Shown piece after piece: positions 9,238-17,588 of a stretch of DNA of 64,000 bases. Positions within the stretch are counted from its first letter, which is position 1, and each line of letters begins with the position of its first letter. A program made the translations under genes and the position numbers. Under the pieces are notes generated by a model. That model saw only the letters and a program-made list of their open reading frames with translations, ran no database searches and was not told where the DNA came from. Source of the stretch: CALAED01 sp036555725 (lineage in GTDB: Bacteria; Actinomycetota; Actinomycetes; Streptosporangiales; Streptosporangiaceae); NCBI GenBank assembly GCA_036555725.1, contig DATBKU010000115.1, positions 1 through 64,000 on the forward strand, in the 5' to 3' direction.

Positions 9238-9313
9238 GACAGGCACCTCCTGCGGTAGGCCGGTCGTGGAGCCGATCACCTTCAGCGTCGGACTTGGCAT
9301 CGCGTGCGGGCAG

Positions 9314-9327
9314 GGGCAATTGGTCCT
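9314..9327 (-). promoter_or_regulatory. Candidate DosR/DevR-type box upstream of the GyrI-like gene
   Basis: Read on the minus strand the site is AGGACCAATTGCCC, about 9-10 of 14 positions of the Dos-box core. It lies 77 bp before the GyrI-like start at 9237. On its own it is weak; its value is that it is one of several similar sites in this block. Confidence 0.3.
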
Positions 9328-9385
9328 CTCCGGTCCCGGCTTCCGTCCTCCATCCATCCAAGAGCGGCCTCGTCATTGGAAAATG

Positions 9386-10042
9386 TCATTGGAAGGCGTT
9401 GTGGATGTCCCGTTCGGTGGCGGCGTGGGTGACGACGAGGACGGTGTCGCCGGCCTGGAAGCGGTACTCGCGGCCCGGCACGATCGGCTTGCCGTCGTGG
9501 ACAACTGTCGCCACGACCGTGCCGTCGGGAAGGGCGATGTCGGCCAGCAGGCGGCCCGCGGCGACGGACCCGGCCCCGATGTGAGTCTCGATGAGCGTGA
9601 CCCCGGCCGCCGCCAGGCTGACCAGGCCGACTGTGTCGGACAGGCCGGCGGCCTCCTCGATCAGCGACACAAGCGGGGCGGCGGCCGGCAGCGCCACGTC
9701 GACCCCCCAGCGAGCGTCAAACAGCCAGGCGTTGTCGGGGTCGTTGACGCGGGCGAGCGTACGACCGACCCCGAACTGCCGCTTCGCGAGCAGGGCGATG
9801 ACCAGGTTGTCCTCGTCCTCGCCGGTGGCGGCGAGCAGCAGGTCGGTGCTGAGGGCGCCGCTTCGTTCGAGGATGTCGGGCTCGCAGCCGTCGCCGTGGA
9901 CGAGCCGATGCAGGTGTTCGCCGCCGAGAGCGTCCAGGCGCCGCCGGTCGCGGTCGATGACGGTGACCTCGTGGCCGGTTGCCGCGAGGAGGTGGGCCGC
10001 CTGCTCGCCGAGACGGCCGGCGCCGACGATGAGGATCTTCAT
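9386..10042 (-). CDS. TrkA-family potassium channel/uptake regulatory protein (second copy)
   Basis: RCK/KTN-type NAD-binding regulator of K+ transport, 218 aa. The N-terminal Rossmann fold starts with ILIVGAGRLGEQ and has the acidic VIDRD end of strand 2. It is followed by a C-terminal TrkA-C domain (about 135-218, ending in the GDTVLVVTH strand). The ATG overlaps the stop of the preceding TrkA gene (ATGA). Two adjacent TrkA proteins usually act with a TrkH/KtrB-type membrane subunit, but none is encoded here; the upstream membrane gene is a P-type ATPase. Either the pair controls a channel encoded elsewhere, or it works with that ATPase. Confidence 0.9.
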   Translation of the reverse strand: MKILIVGAGRLGEQAAHLLAATGHEVTVIDRDRRRLDALGGEHLHRLVHGDGCEPDILERSGALSTDLLLAATGEDEDNLVIALLAKRQFGVGRTLARVNDPDNAWLFDARWGVDVALPAAAPLVSLIEEAAGLSDTVGLVSLAAAGVTLIETHIGAGSVAAGRLLADIALPDGTVVATVVHDGKPIVPGREYRFQAGDTVLVVTHAATERDIHNAFQ

Positions 10043-10698
10043 GTCCCCAGCTCCTTGTCGAGGAAAGACCGCAGCCGTCCTAGGGCGGTGGCGGCGACCG
10101 CGACCGCGACCTCGTCGCCGTGGCGGGCGAGGGTGTCTTGGGCGGGCAGGAAGGAGTGGCCGCCGCGGGTGACCGCGATGACGCGGATCTCACCGTCGAC
10201 GTCGAGGTCGCGGATCGGGCGGTCGGCGAGCCAGGCGGGCAGGGTCTCCCTGACCAGCATCGTCTCTCCGTTGCCGAAAGAGGTCTCCGGGCTGAGGTTG
10301 CGGTGCAGGAGCATCTGCTGGATGCGGCCGACCGTCCAGCGGACACTGGCCACCGTGGTGATGCCGAGATCGTGGTAGATGTCGGCGCGGCGCGGGTCGT
10401 AGATGCGGGCCACGACCAGCGGTACGCGGTAGTCCTCCTTGGCGATGCGGGCGCCGACGATGTTGGTGTTGTCCCCGGAGGTCACCGCGACGAAGGCGTC
10501 CGTGTGCGCGATGCCCGCCTGCTCGAGTAGGCCGCGGTTGTAGCCGTTCCCGACGAGGAACCGGCCGGGAAAGTTGGGCGGCAGCAGCTCGCGCGCATCC
10601 GCATCCCGGTCGATCACGCACACGTCCTGCCCGTCGACGGTCAGGCGCTGCGCGAGCGCCGCACCGACCCGGCCGCAGCCCATGATGATCACTTTCAT
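10039..10698 (-). CDS. TrkA-family potassium uptake regulatory protein (first copy)
   Basis: A 219-aa RCK protein with the Rossmann motif IIMGCGRVGAAL, VIDRDADA at the end of strand 2, a central AVTSGDNTN segment and a C-terminal TrkA-C domain (about 135-219). The ATG at 10698 sits in an ATGA overlap with the P-type ATPase stop, which decides the start even though the frame is open further upstream. It is co-transcribed with the ATPase and the second TrkA. Sequence divergence between the two TrkA copies suggests an old duplication and probably a hetero-oligomeric ring. Its role in K+ or pH homeostasis is inferred from the family. Confidence 0.9.
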   Translation of the reverse strand: MKVIIMGCGRVGAALAQRLTVDGQDVCVIDRDADARELLPPNFPGRFLVGNGYNRGLLEQAGIAHTDAFVAVTSGDNTNIVGARIAKEDYRVPLVVARIYDPRRADIYHDLGITTVASVRWTVGRIQQMLLHRNLSPETSFGNGETMLVRETLPAWLADRPIRDLDVDGEIRVIAVTRGGHSFLPAQDTLARHGDEVAVAVAATALGRLRSFLDKELGT

Positions 10699-13481
10699 GT
10701 CGTACGCCCTTCCCGCCGGCGGAGTATGGCTTTGCGGATCTCGTCGGCGACGAGCACCATCGCGCCCAGCACGACAAGCAGCGCCCAGTCGGCGAGCGAG
10801 AGCGGCGCCGTGTGGAAGATCGCCTGCAGCGGCGGCGCGTAGCTGATCGCGCACATGATCGCGATGCCGACGCATTCGGCGACGATCAGCTGCGGGTTGG
10901 ACCACACGCCGACCTGGACGATGCTGAGGCGGTCGCTGCGTACGGTGAGCCCGTTGAAGAACTGGCTCACCACGATGCCCGCCTGCGTCATGGTGAGCGC
11001 CTCGCGGTAGAGGGGATTGTCGGCCGTGAAGGCGTGGAAGCCGATCCCCGCGCCGTGAATGGTCCAGAAGAAGGCGAACGTGACGCCGACGGCCTGGACG
11101 CAGCCGAGGAACAGGAAGCGGCGCACCAGGGCGGCGGAGAACAGCCGCTGTTTCGGGCTGCGAGGCGGCGTGTTCATCACGCCGGGTTCGGGTGGCTCGG
11201 CACCCAGCGCCAGCGCGGGCAGCACGTCCGAGCCCAGGTCGATCGCTAGGATCTGTACCGCGCTGATCGGGACGAGCGGGAACCCGGCGAACGTGGCCGC
11301 CAGGATCGGCACCAGCTCGCCGATGTTGTGGCTGAACAGGTAGACCAGGAATTTGCGGATGTTCTGATAAACCGACCGGCCGAGCTCCACCGCCGCCGCG
11401 ATCGACGCGAAAGAGTCATCGAGCAACACCATGACCGAGGCCTCGCGGGCTACGTCAGTGCCGGACTCCCCCATTGAGATCCCGATATCGGCCCGCTTGA
11501 GCGCCGGGGCGTCGTTGGCCCCATCGCCGGTGACCGCGACGATCTCACCGAGATCCTTGAACGCGGCGACCACCCGCATCTTGTGCTCGGGCTTGACCCG
11601 GGCAAACAGCACGCCAGAGCTGTCGCCATGGCCCTCGGCGAGCAGGGCGCGCAGGTCGGCGTCCCCGATCCGGTCCAGCTCGGCGCCGGAGACGGTACGA
11701 GGCGGCCCCGGCTCGGTCAGGATCCCGACCCGGCGGGCAATGGCTTCGGCCGTCAGCGCGTAGTCGCCGGTCACCATGACGATGCGAATCCCGGCCCGCC
11801 GACATGCGGCGACCGCGGCCACGACCTCGGGCCGTGGCGGGTCCAGCATGCCGGCCATGCCGAGCAACGTCAGCCCGCTCTCTGCCGCTGCCTGCCCGAC
11901 CTGGGCGTCGCCGACCTGGCGTGCGGCAACAGCGAGCACACGCAACGCCGACCTGGCCATTGCGTCGTTGGCGGCCAGCACCTCACGGCGCCGCGTGTCG
12001 TCCAGCGGGACGGCGCCGTCCGCGGTGCTGATGTGCGTACAGCGGGCCAGCAGTTCCAGCGGCGCACCCTTGACGTAGGCCCACGTCCGCCCCTCGTACG
12101 CGTGCAGCGTGGTCATGAGTTTCCGGGACGAGTCGAAGGGAAACTCGCCGCCGCGCGGCGCGGCGTCCCGCTCCGCCTCCAGCGACAGCCCGGCCTTCGC
12201 GGCGGCCACCAGCAGCGCGCCCTCCGTGGTGTCGCCGAGAATTCGCCAGTCGTCCCGGCCCGAGGGCGGCAGCAGGCGGGCGTTGCTGCACAGGGCCGCC
12301 ACTCGCAGCAGGTCTCGCACCGACTCCGGATCCTCAACCGCGCCGTCGGGCGCATAGCCGACGCCGGTGACCTGATGCGTATGGCCCGCCGCCCATATCT
12401 CCCGTACGGTCATCTCGGCCTTGGTGAGGGTGCCGGTCTTGTCCGTACAGATCACCGTGGTCGAGCCCAGTGTCTCGACCGCGACCAGCTTCTTGATAAG
12501 TGCTTGCTGACGGGCCATCCGTCGTACGCCGATCGCGAGCGCCACCGTCAATGTCGCCGGCAGCCCTTCGGGGACGCACGCCACCATCACGCCGAGCGCA
12601 AACAGGAATGTCTGGACGAGCGGTTCGCCTTCGGGCAGCCGTACGGCGAACAGCAACACGCCGAGCGCAAAGGCCGCAAACGCCACCCGCCTGGCCATGA
12701 TCGCTATCTGTCGCTGCAGCGGGCTACGCTCCGCCGCGGTCTCCGCCGTGAGCCGGAAGATCCGCCCGAACTCGGTCGCCTGGCCCGTCGCCGTCACGAC
12801 CGCTTTGGCCGTCCCCGCCGTGACGGTGGTGCCCATCCACAGGAGGTTCCGGGCCTCCAGCCGCGGGATGTCGGCGGCGACCGCGTCGGCGGTCCGGTGG
12901 GCCGGATCGCTCTCCCCTGTGAGCGCCATGTTGTTGACGGCGAGCTCATGGGCCTCGACCACCCGGCAGTCGGCGGACACCGCGTCGCCCGCCTCCAAGA
13001 CGACGAAATCTCCGGCGACCAGCTCCGCGGCCGGGACCTCCTGCCGGACGCCGTCCCTGATCACCCGTGCCCGGTGCGGCACCATCGCCTGCAGCGCCTC
13101 TGCCGTGCGCTCGGCCATGTACTCCTGGCCGAATCCGATCACCGCATTGACCAGTACCACGGCGAGGATGGCGACGGCCAACTGGAGATTTCCGGCGTCG
13201 CGCGGGTCTCCCAGCAGGTATGCCAGGTACGTGATCGCGGACGCCACAAGCAGGACGACCGCGAACAGATCGGTGAACTGAGCGAGGAACCGTCGCGCCG
13301 GCGACCGGCGATGTGGCGGGGGAAGTTCGTTGCGGCCGTCGCGTGTCAGCCGTGTCGCTGCCTCGACGCCGGTCAGGCCTCGCACCGAAGACGTGAATGC
13401 CGCGAGCGCCGAACCGGGCGCGAGTCCCTGCGCGCTTTCCGGCACGGCGCGTACGCGGTCGGGGGCGAGCCGTACCGTCAC
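10695..13481 (-). CDS. P2-type cation-transporting ATPase
   Basis: Membrane ion pump of 928 aa. All P-type signatures are present: TGES in the actuator domain, PEGLP in M4, DKTGTLT with the phosphorylated Asp at residue 347, KGAP in the N domain, TGD and the hinge TGDGANDAPALK. The N-terminal cation-ATPase domain (about 25-95) and four C-terminal helices (about 690-910) place it with the Ca2+/Na+-type P2 pumps. The C-terminal segment ALTMTQAGIVVSQF recalls Na+/K+-like members. The ion cannot be fixed from sequence. The GTG start has GGGAG 5 nt upstream. It lies 40 bp after the CBS-BON gene and overlaps the first TrkA gene, so the four genes probably form one operon. Confidence 0.92.
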   Translation of the reverse strand: MTVRLAPDRVRAVPESAQGLAPGSALAAFTSSVRGLTGVEAATRLTRDGRNELPPPHRRSPARRFLAQFTDLFAVVLLVASAITYLAYLLGDPRDAGNLQLAVAILAVVLVNAVIGFGQEYMAERTAEALQAMVPHRARVIRDGVRQEVPAAELVAGDFVVLEAGDAVSADCRVVEAHELAVNNMALTGESDPAHRTADAVAADIPRLEARNLLWMGTTVTAGTAKAVVTATGQATEFGRIFRLTAETAAERSPLQRQIAIMARRVAFAAFALGVLLFAVRLPEGEPLVQTFLFALGVMVACVPEGLPATLTVALAIGVRRMARQQALIKKLVAVETLGSTTVICTDKTGTLTKAEMTVREIWAAGHTHQVTGVGYAPDGAVEDPESVRDLLRVAALCSNARLLPPSGRDDWRILGDTTEGALLVAAAKAGLSLEAERDAAPRGGEFPFDSSRKLMTTLHAYEGRTWAYVKGAPLELLARCTHISTADGAVPLDDTRRREVLAANDAMARSALRVLAVAARQVGDAQVGQAAAESGLTLLGMAGMLDPPRPEVVAAVAACRRAGIRIVMVTGDYALTAEAIARRVGILTEPGPPRTVSGAELDRIGDADLRALLAEGHGDSSGVLFARVKPEHKMRVVAAFKDLGEIVAVTGDGANDAPALKRADIGISMGESGTDVAREASVMVLLDDSFASIAAAVELGRSVYQNIRKFLVYLFSHNIGELVPILAATFAGFPLVPISAVQILAIDLGSDVLPALALGAEPPEPGVMNTPPRSPKQRLFSAALVRRFLFLGCVQAVGVTFAFFWTIHGAGIGFHAFTADNPLYREALTMTQAGIVVSQFFNGLTVRSDRLSIVQVGVWSNPQLIVAECVGIAIMCAISYAPPLQAIFHTAPLSLADWALLVVLGAMVLVADEIRKAILRRREGRTT

Positions 13482-13521
13482 GTTGGCTCCCGCATCCGGC
13501 GGCGGACCGATCCGCTCACCG

Positions 13522-14211
13522 TCAGGCGGCGCCGAAGAACGGCCGGGCCGCGATCGCCGTGTCGTCGAATTCGAAGGTGAGGGCGCTCTCGACGGAGACG
13601 ACCCCCTCGACCCTGCGGATCGCGTGCAGCAGCAACGGGATCATCGAGCGGCGCTCGATCTGTCCGCCGATCACGACGTTGCCGTCGGTCACGGTCACTT
13701 TGAACCGCAGCGGGTCCATGACGGATTGCTTGGTGATGACCTCGTCGACAATGTCGAGGCGGATCTCCTCATCCGGCCGGGTGTACACGCGCAGCAGATC
13801 CGAGCGGCTGACGATTCCGACCAGGTGCCCTGTCAGCGCGTCGATCACCGGGAGCCGCTGAATCTGATGACGCCGCATTTCCCGGGCCGCGTCCGCGACG
13901 GTGGCGTGCTCGTACGCCACGACCGCAGGTGAGGTCATGACGTCCGCCGCGACAGACCCCTCGGTCTTCTTCTGCTCTAGGCGCCGGCGGCGTCCGGCCA
14001 GAGGGTGTGACTCCTCGAACGCGGTCGGGTCGGCCTCCTTGGCCAGCAGGTCGGTCTCGGAGACGACGCCGCGGACCTGCCCGGTCGAGTCCAGTACGGG
14101 GACCGCGCTGACCCGGTTGCGCAGCAGGACGGTCACGATCTCCTTGAATGGAGTCTCCTCCCGAACCGATACGACCTCTGTCGTCATGACGTCTTGGACC
14201 AGCGTCTTCAT
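13522..14211 (-). CDS. CBS-pair and BON domain protein
   Basis: A 229-aa cytoplasmic protein with two CBS motifs (about 1-60 and 85-145) forming a Bateman module that binds adenine nucleotides. A C-terminal BON domain follows (about 155-222; VTVTDGNVVIGGQI and a GV-VSVES strand). A short basic stretch (GRRRRLEQKK) separates the CBS motifs. CBS-BON proteins are typical of actinobacterial hypoxia/stress gene sets, and this one heads an operon with a P-type ATPase and two TrkA proteins, which suggests an energy-sensing role. GGAGG lies 7 nt before the ATG. A Dos-like box is found about 90 bp upstream. Confidence 0.9.
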   Translation of the reverse strand: MKTLVQDVMTTEVVSVREETPFKEIVTVLLRNRVSAVPVLDSTGQVRGVVSETDLLAKEADPTAFEESHPLAGRRRRLEQKKTEGSVAADVMTSPAVVAYEHATVADAAREMRRHQIQRLPVIDALTGHLVGIVSRSDLLRVYTRPDEEIRLDIVDEVITKQSVMDPLRFKVTVTDGNVVIGGQIERRSMIPLLLHAIRRVEGVVSVESALTFEFDDTAIAARPFFGAA

Positions 14212-14271
14212 CGTGTCCTCCTCGTGTGCTCTGATCTTCCAACCTCAGCATCCGCGCGCAGAGAAAAACGT

Positions 14272-14311
14272 CCTACGGTCCAAAGGGTCGGGCTCGGCGG
14301 CCGTTGGTCCC
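14272..14311 (-). promoter_or_regulatory. Candidate DosR/DevR-type boxes upstream of the CBS/ATPase/TrkA operon
   Basis: On the minus strand GGGACCAACGGCCG (14311-14298) matches about 10 of 14 positions of the Dos-box core. A second, weaker inverted repeat, GGACCGTAGGA, lies at 14281-14271. They sit 60-100 bp before the CBS-BON start, the usual distance for an activator. Confidence 0.4.
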
Positions 14312-14351
14312 GCGGGGAAGACTGGTGGTTCCGTCCGCGCGGGAAACGGCG

Positions 14352-14391
14352 GGCATAAAGAGGCCCTCGCCGCTGGCTTGGCGGCGAGGGC
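14352..14391 (-). terminator. Rho-independent terminator after doxX-like gene
   Basis: A perfect 11-bp stem (14363-14373 with 14381-14391) encloses a 7-nt loop. Read on the minus strand it is followed by CTCTTTATG, a short U-rich tail. It begins 32 bp past the stop of the DoxX gene. Confidence 0.75.
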
Positions 14392-14423
14392 TCTTGGTTG
14401 TGGGGGCCGCGGGGCCTTTGGGT

Positions 14424-14999
14424 TTACTTCAGGATCGGGTAGGTCCGCACCAGCCTGGTGTTGCCCCACCAGCGGCCGAAGCCCAGGGTGTCGCCGGCGC
14501 TCACCAGCGCCAGCCCGACCAGCACCAGCGCGTAGATCAGATGGTCGTCCATGAACAGGTTGTTCTCCGGAGGCAACACCACCGACCACATCATCACCAG
14601 CAGCACGACGCCGGCCGCCGCGGCGATCCGCATCCCGATGCCGAGCAGCAGCGCGGCCCCGATCCCGGCCAGGCCGAGCATGAACAGCCAGTCGGCCCAG
14701 GTGGCGCCGGCGATGTTGTGGTAGAAGCTCTCGAACGGGCCGGTCGCCCCGTGCGACAAGAACCCCTTGGTCGGGCTGCCGCCGTTGAGCCACGCCTGGG
14801 CGCTGGTCGTCTCGTGACCCAGCCCGAACAGCTTGTCCAGGAACGCCCACAGGAATACCCAGCCGAGCGCCAGCCGGGTCACCGCCCACACATAAGCGGC
14901 CGCACCCGTGGCCGTTCCCTTGGTGACCGCAGGATGCATGGGACTCGGAGCGGTGTGGTTTCCGCTCGCCCGCTGCTGCGGCCGGTTTGTCGTGGCCAT
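14424..14999 (-). CDS. DoxX-family membrane protein
   Basis: A 191-aa inner-membrane protein with about four helices (roughly 35-60, 100-125, 128-150 and 155-175) after a polar 35-aa N-terminus. The pattern (LGWVFLWAFLDKLFGLG early, WADWLFMLGL in the middle) is that of DoxX/thiosulfate-quinone-oxidoreductase-like subunits, which are linked to thiol and redox stress in actinobacteria. AAGGAG lies 6 nt before the ATG. It follows an OsmC gene by 44 bp on the same strand and ends at a clear terminator, so the OsmC and DoxX genes probably form one transcript. Confidence 0.85.
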   Translation of the reverse strand: MATTNRPQQRASGNHTAPSPMHPAVTKGTATGAAAYVWAVTRLALGWVFLWAFLDKLFGLGHETTSAQAWLNGGSPTKGFLSHGATGPFESFYHNIAGATWADWLFMLGLAGIGAALLLGIGMRIAAAAGVVLLVMMWSVVLPPENNLFMDDHLIYALVLVGLALVSAGDTLGFGRWWGNTRLVRTYPILK

Positions 15000-15043
15000 G
15001 ATGAACTCCTTCTTCTGCTGGCCGGGGTCTCCGGCCGGTTGGC

Positions 15044-15457
15044 TTATGCCGCGTGCGCGGCAGTCTCGATGTCGATTTCGATCAGCGGTAGATGTGTGAT
15101 CGAGTTGTGTACGGTGCAGCGCTCGACGACCGCGATGAGCGCCTTCCGACGCTGCTCGGGGATGGTCGCCGGCAGCTGGATGCGCAGGTCGATGCCGGTG
15201 ACGCGAGCCGGTGGGCGGTCGCTCACCTGGTAGGTTGCGCCCACCTCGAGTCCCTCGGCGGGCAGGCCGTGCCGGGCCAGATACCGCCGGGCGTAGAAGG
15301 CGGCACAGGCAGCCAGGCTCGCCACGAACAGCTCCGTCGGTGTCGGCCCGGCGTCGCCGCCACCCGCCTCCAGCGGCTGGTCGACAAGGATCAGGTTGTC
15401 GCGGATCAGCACCGCGAACTCGTCGTCATAGTGGTGGTGAACCGTGATGTCGTCCAT
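15044..15457 (-). CDS. OsmC family peroxiredoxin-like protein
   Basis: A 137-aa OsmC/Ohr-fold protein that reduces organic or lipid hydroperoxides. Visible features are GPTPTELFVASLAACAAFYA, with the first conserved Cys, and VERCTVHNSI with the second Cys. Length and fold are typical. GGAGG lies 7 nt before the ATG. It sits directly upstream of the DoxX gene, and the pairing fits a thiol/peroxide-stress unit. The 118-bp upstream region has two Dos-like boxes (15539-15552 and 15562-15575). Confidence 0.9.
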   Translation of the reverse strand: MDDITVHHHYDDEFAVLIRDNLILVDQPLEAGGGDAGPTPTELFVASLAACAAFYARRYLARHGLPAEGLEVGATYQVSDRPPARVTGIDLRIQLPATIPEQRRKALIAVVERCTVHNSITHLPLIEIDIETAAHAA

Positions 15458-15538
15458 GGGGCCACCTCCGCATCCGCCAAGCCCGTAGGCGCTTTGTTTC
15501 TTCGCCTCTAGCTCACCAAGCGGTCATGACGCGAGGCA

Positions 15539-15575
15539 GAGACCAAGGTCGGCTTCGGGTTTCGCCGAAGGTCCC
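15539..15575 (-). promoter_or_regulatory. Candidate DosR/DevR-type boxes upstream of osmC-doxX
   Basis: On the minus strand GGGACCTTCGGCGA (15575-15562) matches about 9 of 14 core positions. On the plus strand GAGACCAAGGTCGG (15539-15552) is a further imperfect palindrome. They lie about 80-120 bp before the OsmC start. Confidence 0.35.
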
Positions 15576-15689
15576 GAGAAACCGGGCCCATCGCGCCGGC
15601 GACGACGCCAGATGTCCCATACCCGCCGGGCTACTCGGCCCTCAGGCCCACGTCACCCACGATGCCCCAGTACCTGGCCCGTCTCGGGT

Positions 15690-15935
15690 GCGGGGCCACC
15701 TTCGGCGCGTTTGGTGACCGGCCACAGGTGGTGATTCAGCCAGGGATTGCCCATCGCCGCCGCCGCCGAGTCGGCCAGCACGAGCCGATTGTGGTGGCAC
15801 CGCAGGTTGGCCATGCGTACGTCGTGGTGGATCAGGCTGTTTCCTTCGGTGCGCGCCTGGTGGTTGCGGCGTGCAGGGTGTCGAGGTGGGCGGTCAGCCA
15901 CCGGTCCGAGCACACGCGCGCGGCAGCAGGTCTGT
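15690..15935 (-). pseudogene. Remnant of an APH-family phosphotransferase
   Basis: Two pieces of an aminoglycoside-phosphotransferase-like fold are readable in different frames. WLTAHLDTLHAATTRRAPKE (minus strand, about 15900-15841) is followed after a one-base shift by LIHHDVRMANL and LVLADSAAAAMGNPWLNHHL. The second part corresponds to the catalytic loop (H-D-x-R-x-x-N) and the DFG-like and GNP segments of the family. No start or full N-lobe is present. The 737-bp gap between the OsmC gene and the deacetylase holds this remnant and upstream Dos-like boxes, and nothing else recognisable. Confidence 0.5.
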
Positions 15936-16194
15936 CTAACGATGGGTGTTTACGGCGGTGGGTTTGTGGTCTCGGCGCTCAGGAGAACGCGGTGAGGAAG
16001 CGGTCGCGGAAGGTCGGGAGCGGATCCGGCGGGTGAACCTGGCGGCGTCCGCGGCCGTGCCGCTGTGGGACGGGGGTCGGCTCCCGGACCGCTGTTGGGC
16101 GCTGATAGCGAACATGCTGTCGGGTTGAGGTGTAGAAGGCAAAGGGGCAGACTCGGTGAGTCGACGGGGGTCTGGTGTGCGGGGTTGACGGGGT

Positions 16195-16983
16195 ATGGCT
16201 GGTATGGATAGGCGGCGGGCGTTGGTGACGCTGGCTGCGGCGGCCGCGGGGGTGGCGGCAGCGGGTTGGCATGATGTGTGGCCGCTCATTGGTGCGGGGT
16301 CGGGCGGGGCCGTGACCAAGGCGCACGTGCGTACGCCGCCTCCTGACCCGGGCTACGCGCAGGGGCGTCCGCTGCAGGCGCTGCGAAGCCCTGTGCATAG
16401 CCTGCATGATCTGCAGCCGGCGGCGCCGCCGAACGCAGTCGCGTTGACCATCGACGACGGGCCGCACCCGGTGTGGACTCCGATGATGCTGGACGTGCTC
16501 GCCGGGTTCGGTGTGACGGCCACGTTCTCGATGATCGGGGTGCAGGTCACCGAATATCCCCACCTCGTGCAGCGGATCGTGGCCGCCGGGCACCAGGTGG
16601 CCGATCACACCGTGACTCACCCGATGAACCTGCCGCGGCTTGCGCCGGACCGGATGCGGCAGGAGATCATCGGCGGGCACGACCGGATCGCGCAGATCAC
16701 CGGGGTCGGCCCCAAGTTCTTCCGGTCGCCAGGGGGCGCCTGGTCTCCGCAGGTGCTGGCGACCGCGACCGAGCACGGGATGATCAGCATCGACTGGCAG
16801 GTCGACCCGCGGGACTGGGCCCGTCCCGGCAGCGGCACCATCAGCCAGATCCTGCTGCGCGCCCAGCCCGGCGACATTCTGCTGTGCCATGACGGCGGCG
16901 GCGACCGCGGCCAGACCGTTGAGGCCGTCCGCACCATCGTCCCGGCGCTCAAGCAGCGGGGATTGACCTTCGTCGCCCTCTGA
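16195..16983 (+). CDS. Secreted polysaccharide deacetylase (NodB/CE4 domain)
   Basis: Metal-dependent carbohydrate deacetylase of 262 aa. A Tat-like signal (MDRRRALVTLAAAAAG) precedes a linker and a NodB domain (about 80-262). Motif 1 TIDDGPHP gives the catalytic base and metal Asp, HTVTHP gives the two metal His, RSPGG is motif 3, and DWQVDPRDW and LLCHDGG are motifs 4 and 5. It probably acts on peptidoglycan or another N-acetylated glycan outside the cell. The ATG at 16204 is an alternative start, 9 nt later. It stands alone, so the context says little about its substrate. Confidence 0.9.
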   Translation: MAGMDRRRALVTLAAAAAGVAAAGWHDVWPLIGAGSGGAVTKAHVRTPPPDPGYAQGRPLQALRSPVHSLHDLQPAAPPNAVALTIDDGPHPVWTPMMLDVLAGFGVTATFSMIGVQVTEYPHLVQRIVAAGHQVADHTVTHPMNLPRLAPDRMRQEIIGGHDRIAQITGVGPKFFRSPGGAWSPQVLATATEHGMISIDWQVDPRDWARPGSGTISQILLRAQPGDILLCHDGGGDRGQTVEAVRTIVPALKQRGLTFVAL

Positions 16984-17192
16984 TCGGCGGTCGGGTCTCC
17001 GGCCTACGGCACGGGGCGGCCGGTGACGCCGAGCCTGTGGTGCTTCTCGTCGCCCACGCCTTGTCCAGCACGGTGTGACGCGGGGTTGGCGCGGCCAATG
17101 GGTGGGCGGCCAGGGCAGCCGTCGACGACGGCCCTGGACGCCGCATGGTCGTCGTTGCCCACGCGGCGATTCAGCAGTGATTCGGGGACGGT

Positions 17193-17588
17193 TCAGCAGT
17201 CGATCAATTCGGGGGTTTGGTTGAGGATCTGAGCGCGGGGTGTGGTGAACTCGCGGTGGGCGGCGCTGGCACCAGGTGCGAAGACGGCGACCCGGTGGCA
17301 GTTTTGGAAGGCGAGCCGTACGCCGTAGTGGCGTTCCAGTGCGCCGCGCATGGCGTCGCCGGCCAGTGCGCGGAGCAGTTGGCCGCGGGAGGCCTCGTCG
17401 GGCGGCGGTGTCTGGTTGTCGGCGAACGCGCCGCCGTCGGTGTGGAGCCGCTCGACGAGGTCACCGATCAGGTTCCACGCGTAGGGCAGCGAGTCGCGGA
17501 TGCAGGCGAGGAAGGCGGCGTCGTCCACGTCATCTTGTCGCGCCTGGGTGGCGAGTGCTGGGGGACGGTCAGGGACATCGGAACTCAT
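17193..17588 (-). CDS. Conserved actinobacterial protein of unknown function
   Basis: A 131-aa soluble protein that I do not recognise as a named family, although phrases such as FADNQTPPPDEASRGQLLRA and FQNCHRVAVF look strongly conserved. It has no signal peptide or membrane segment. The single Cys next to His (NCHR) and the acidic N-terminus are the notable features. Its ATG overlaps the TGA of the upstream metal-ABC permease (ATGA), so it is co-expressed with that gene and may be part of a metal-uptake system. A metallochaperone-like role is only a guess. Confidence 0.75.
   Translation of the reverse strand: MSSDVPDRPPALATQARQDDVDDAAFLACIRDSLPYAWNLIGDLVERLHTDGGAFADNQTPPPDEASRGQLLRALAGDAMRGALERHYGVRLAFQNCHRVAVFAPGASAAHREFTTPRAQILNQTPELIDC

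Noticed and set aside
11583..13580. A 665-codon plus-strand frame opposite the P-type ATPase
   Set aside because: No domain and low-complexity composition; the minus-strand ATPase has every family signature.
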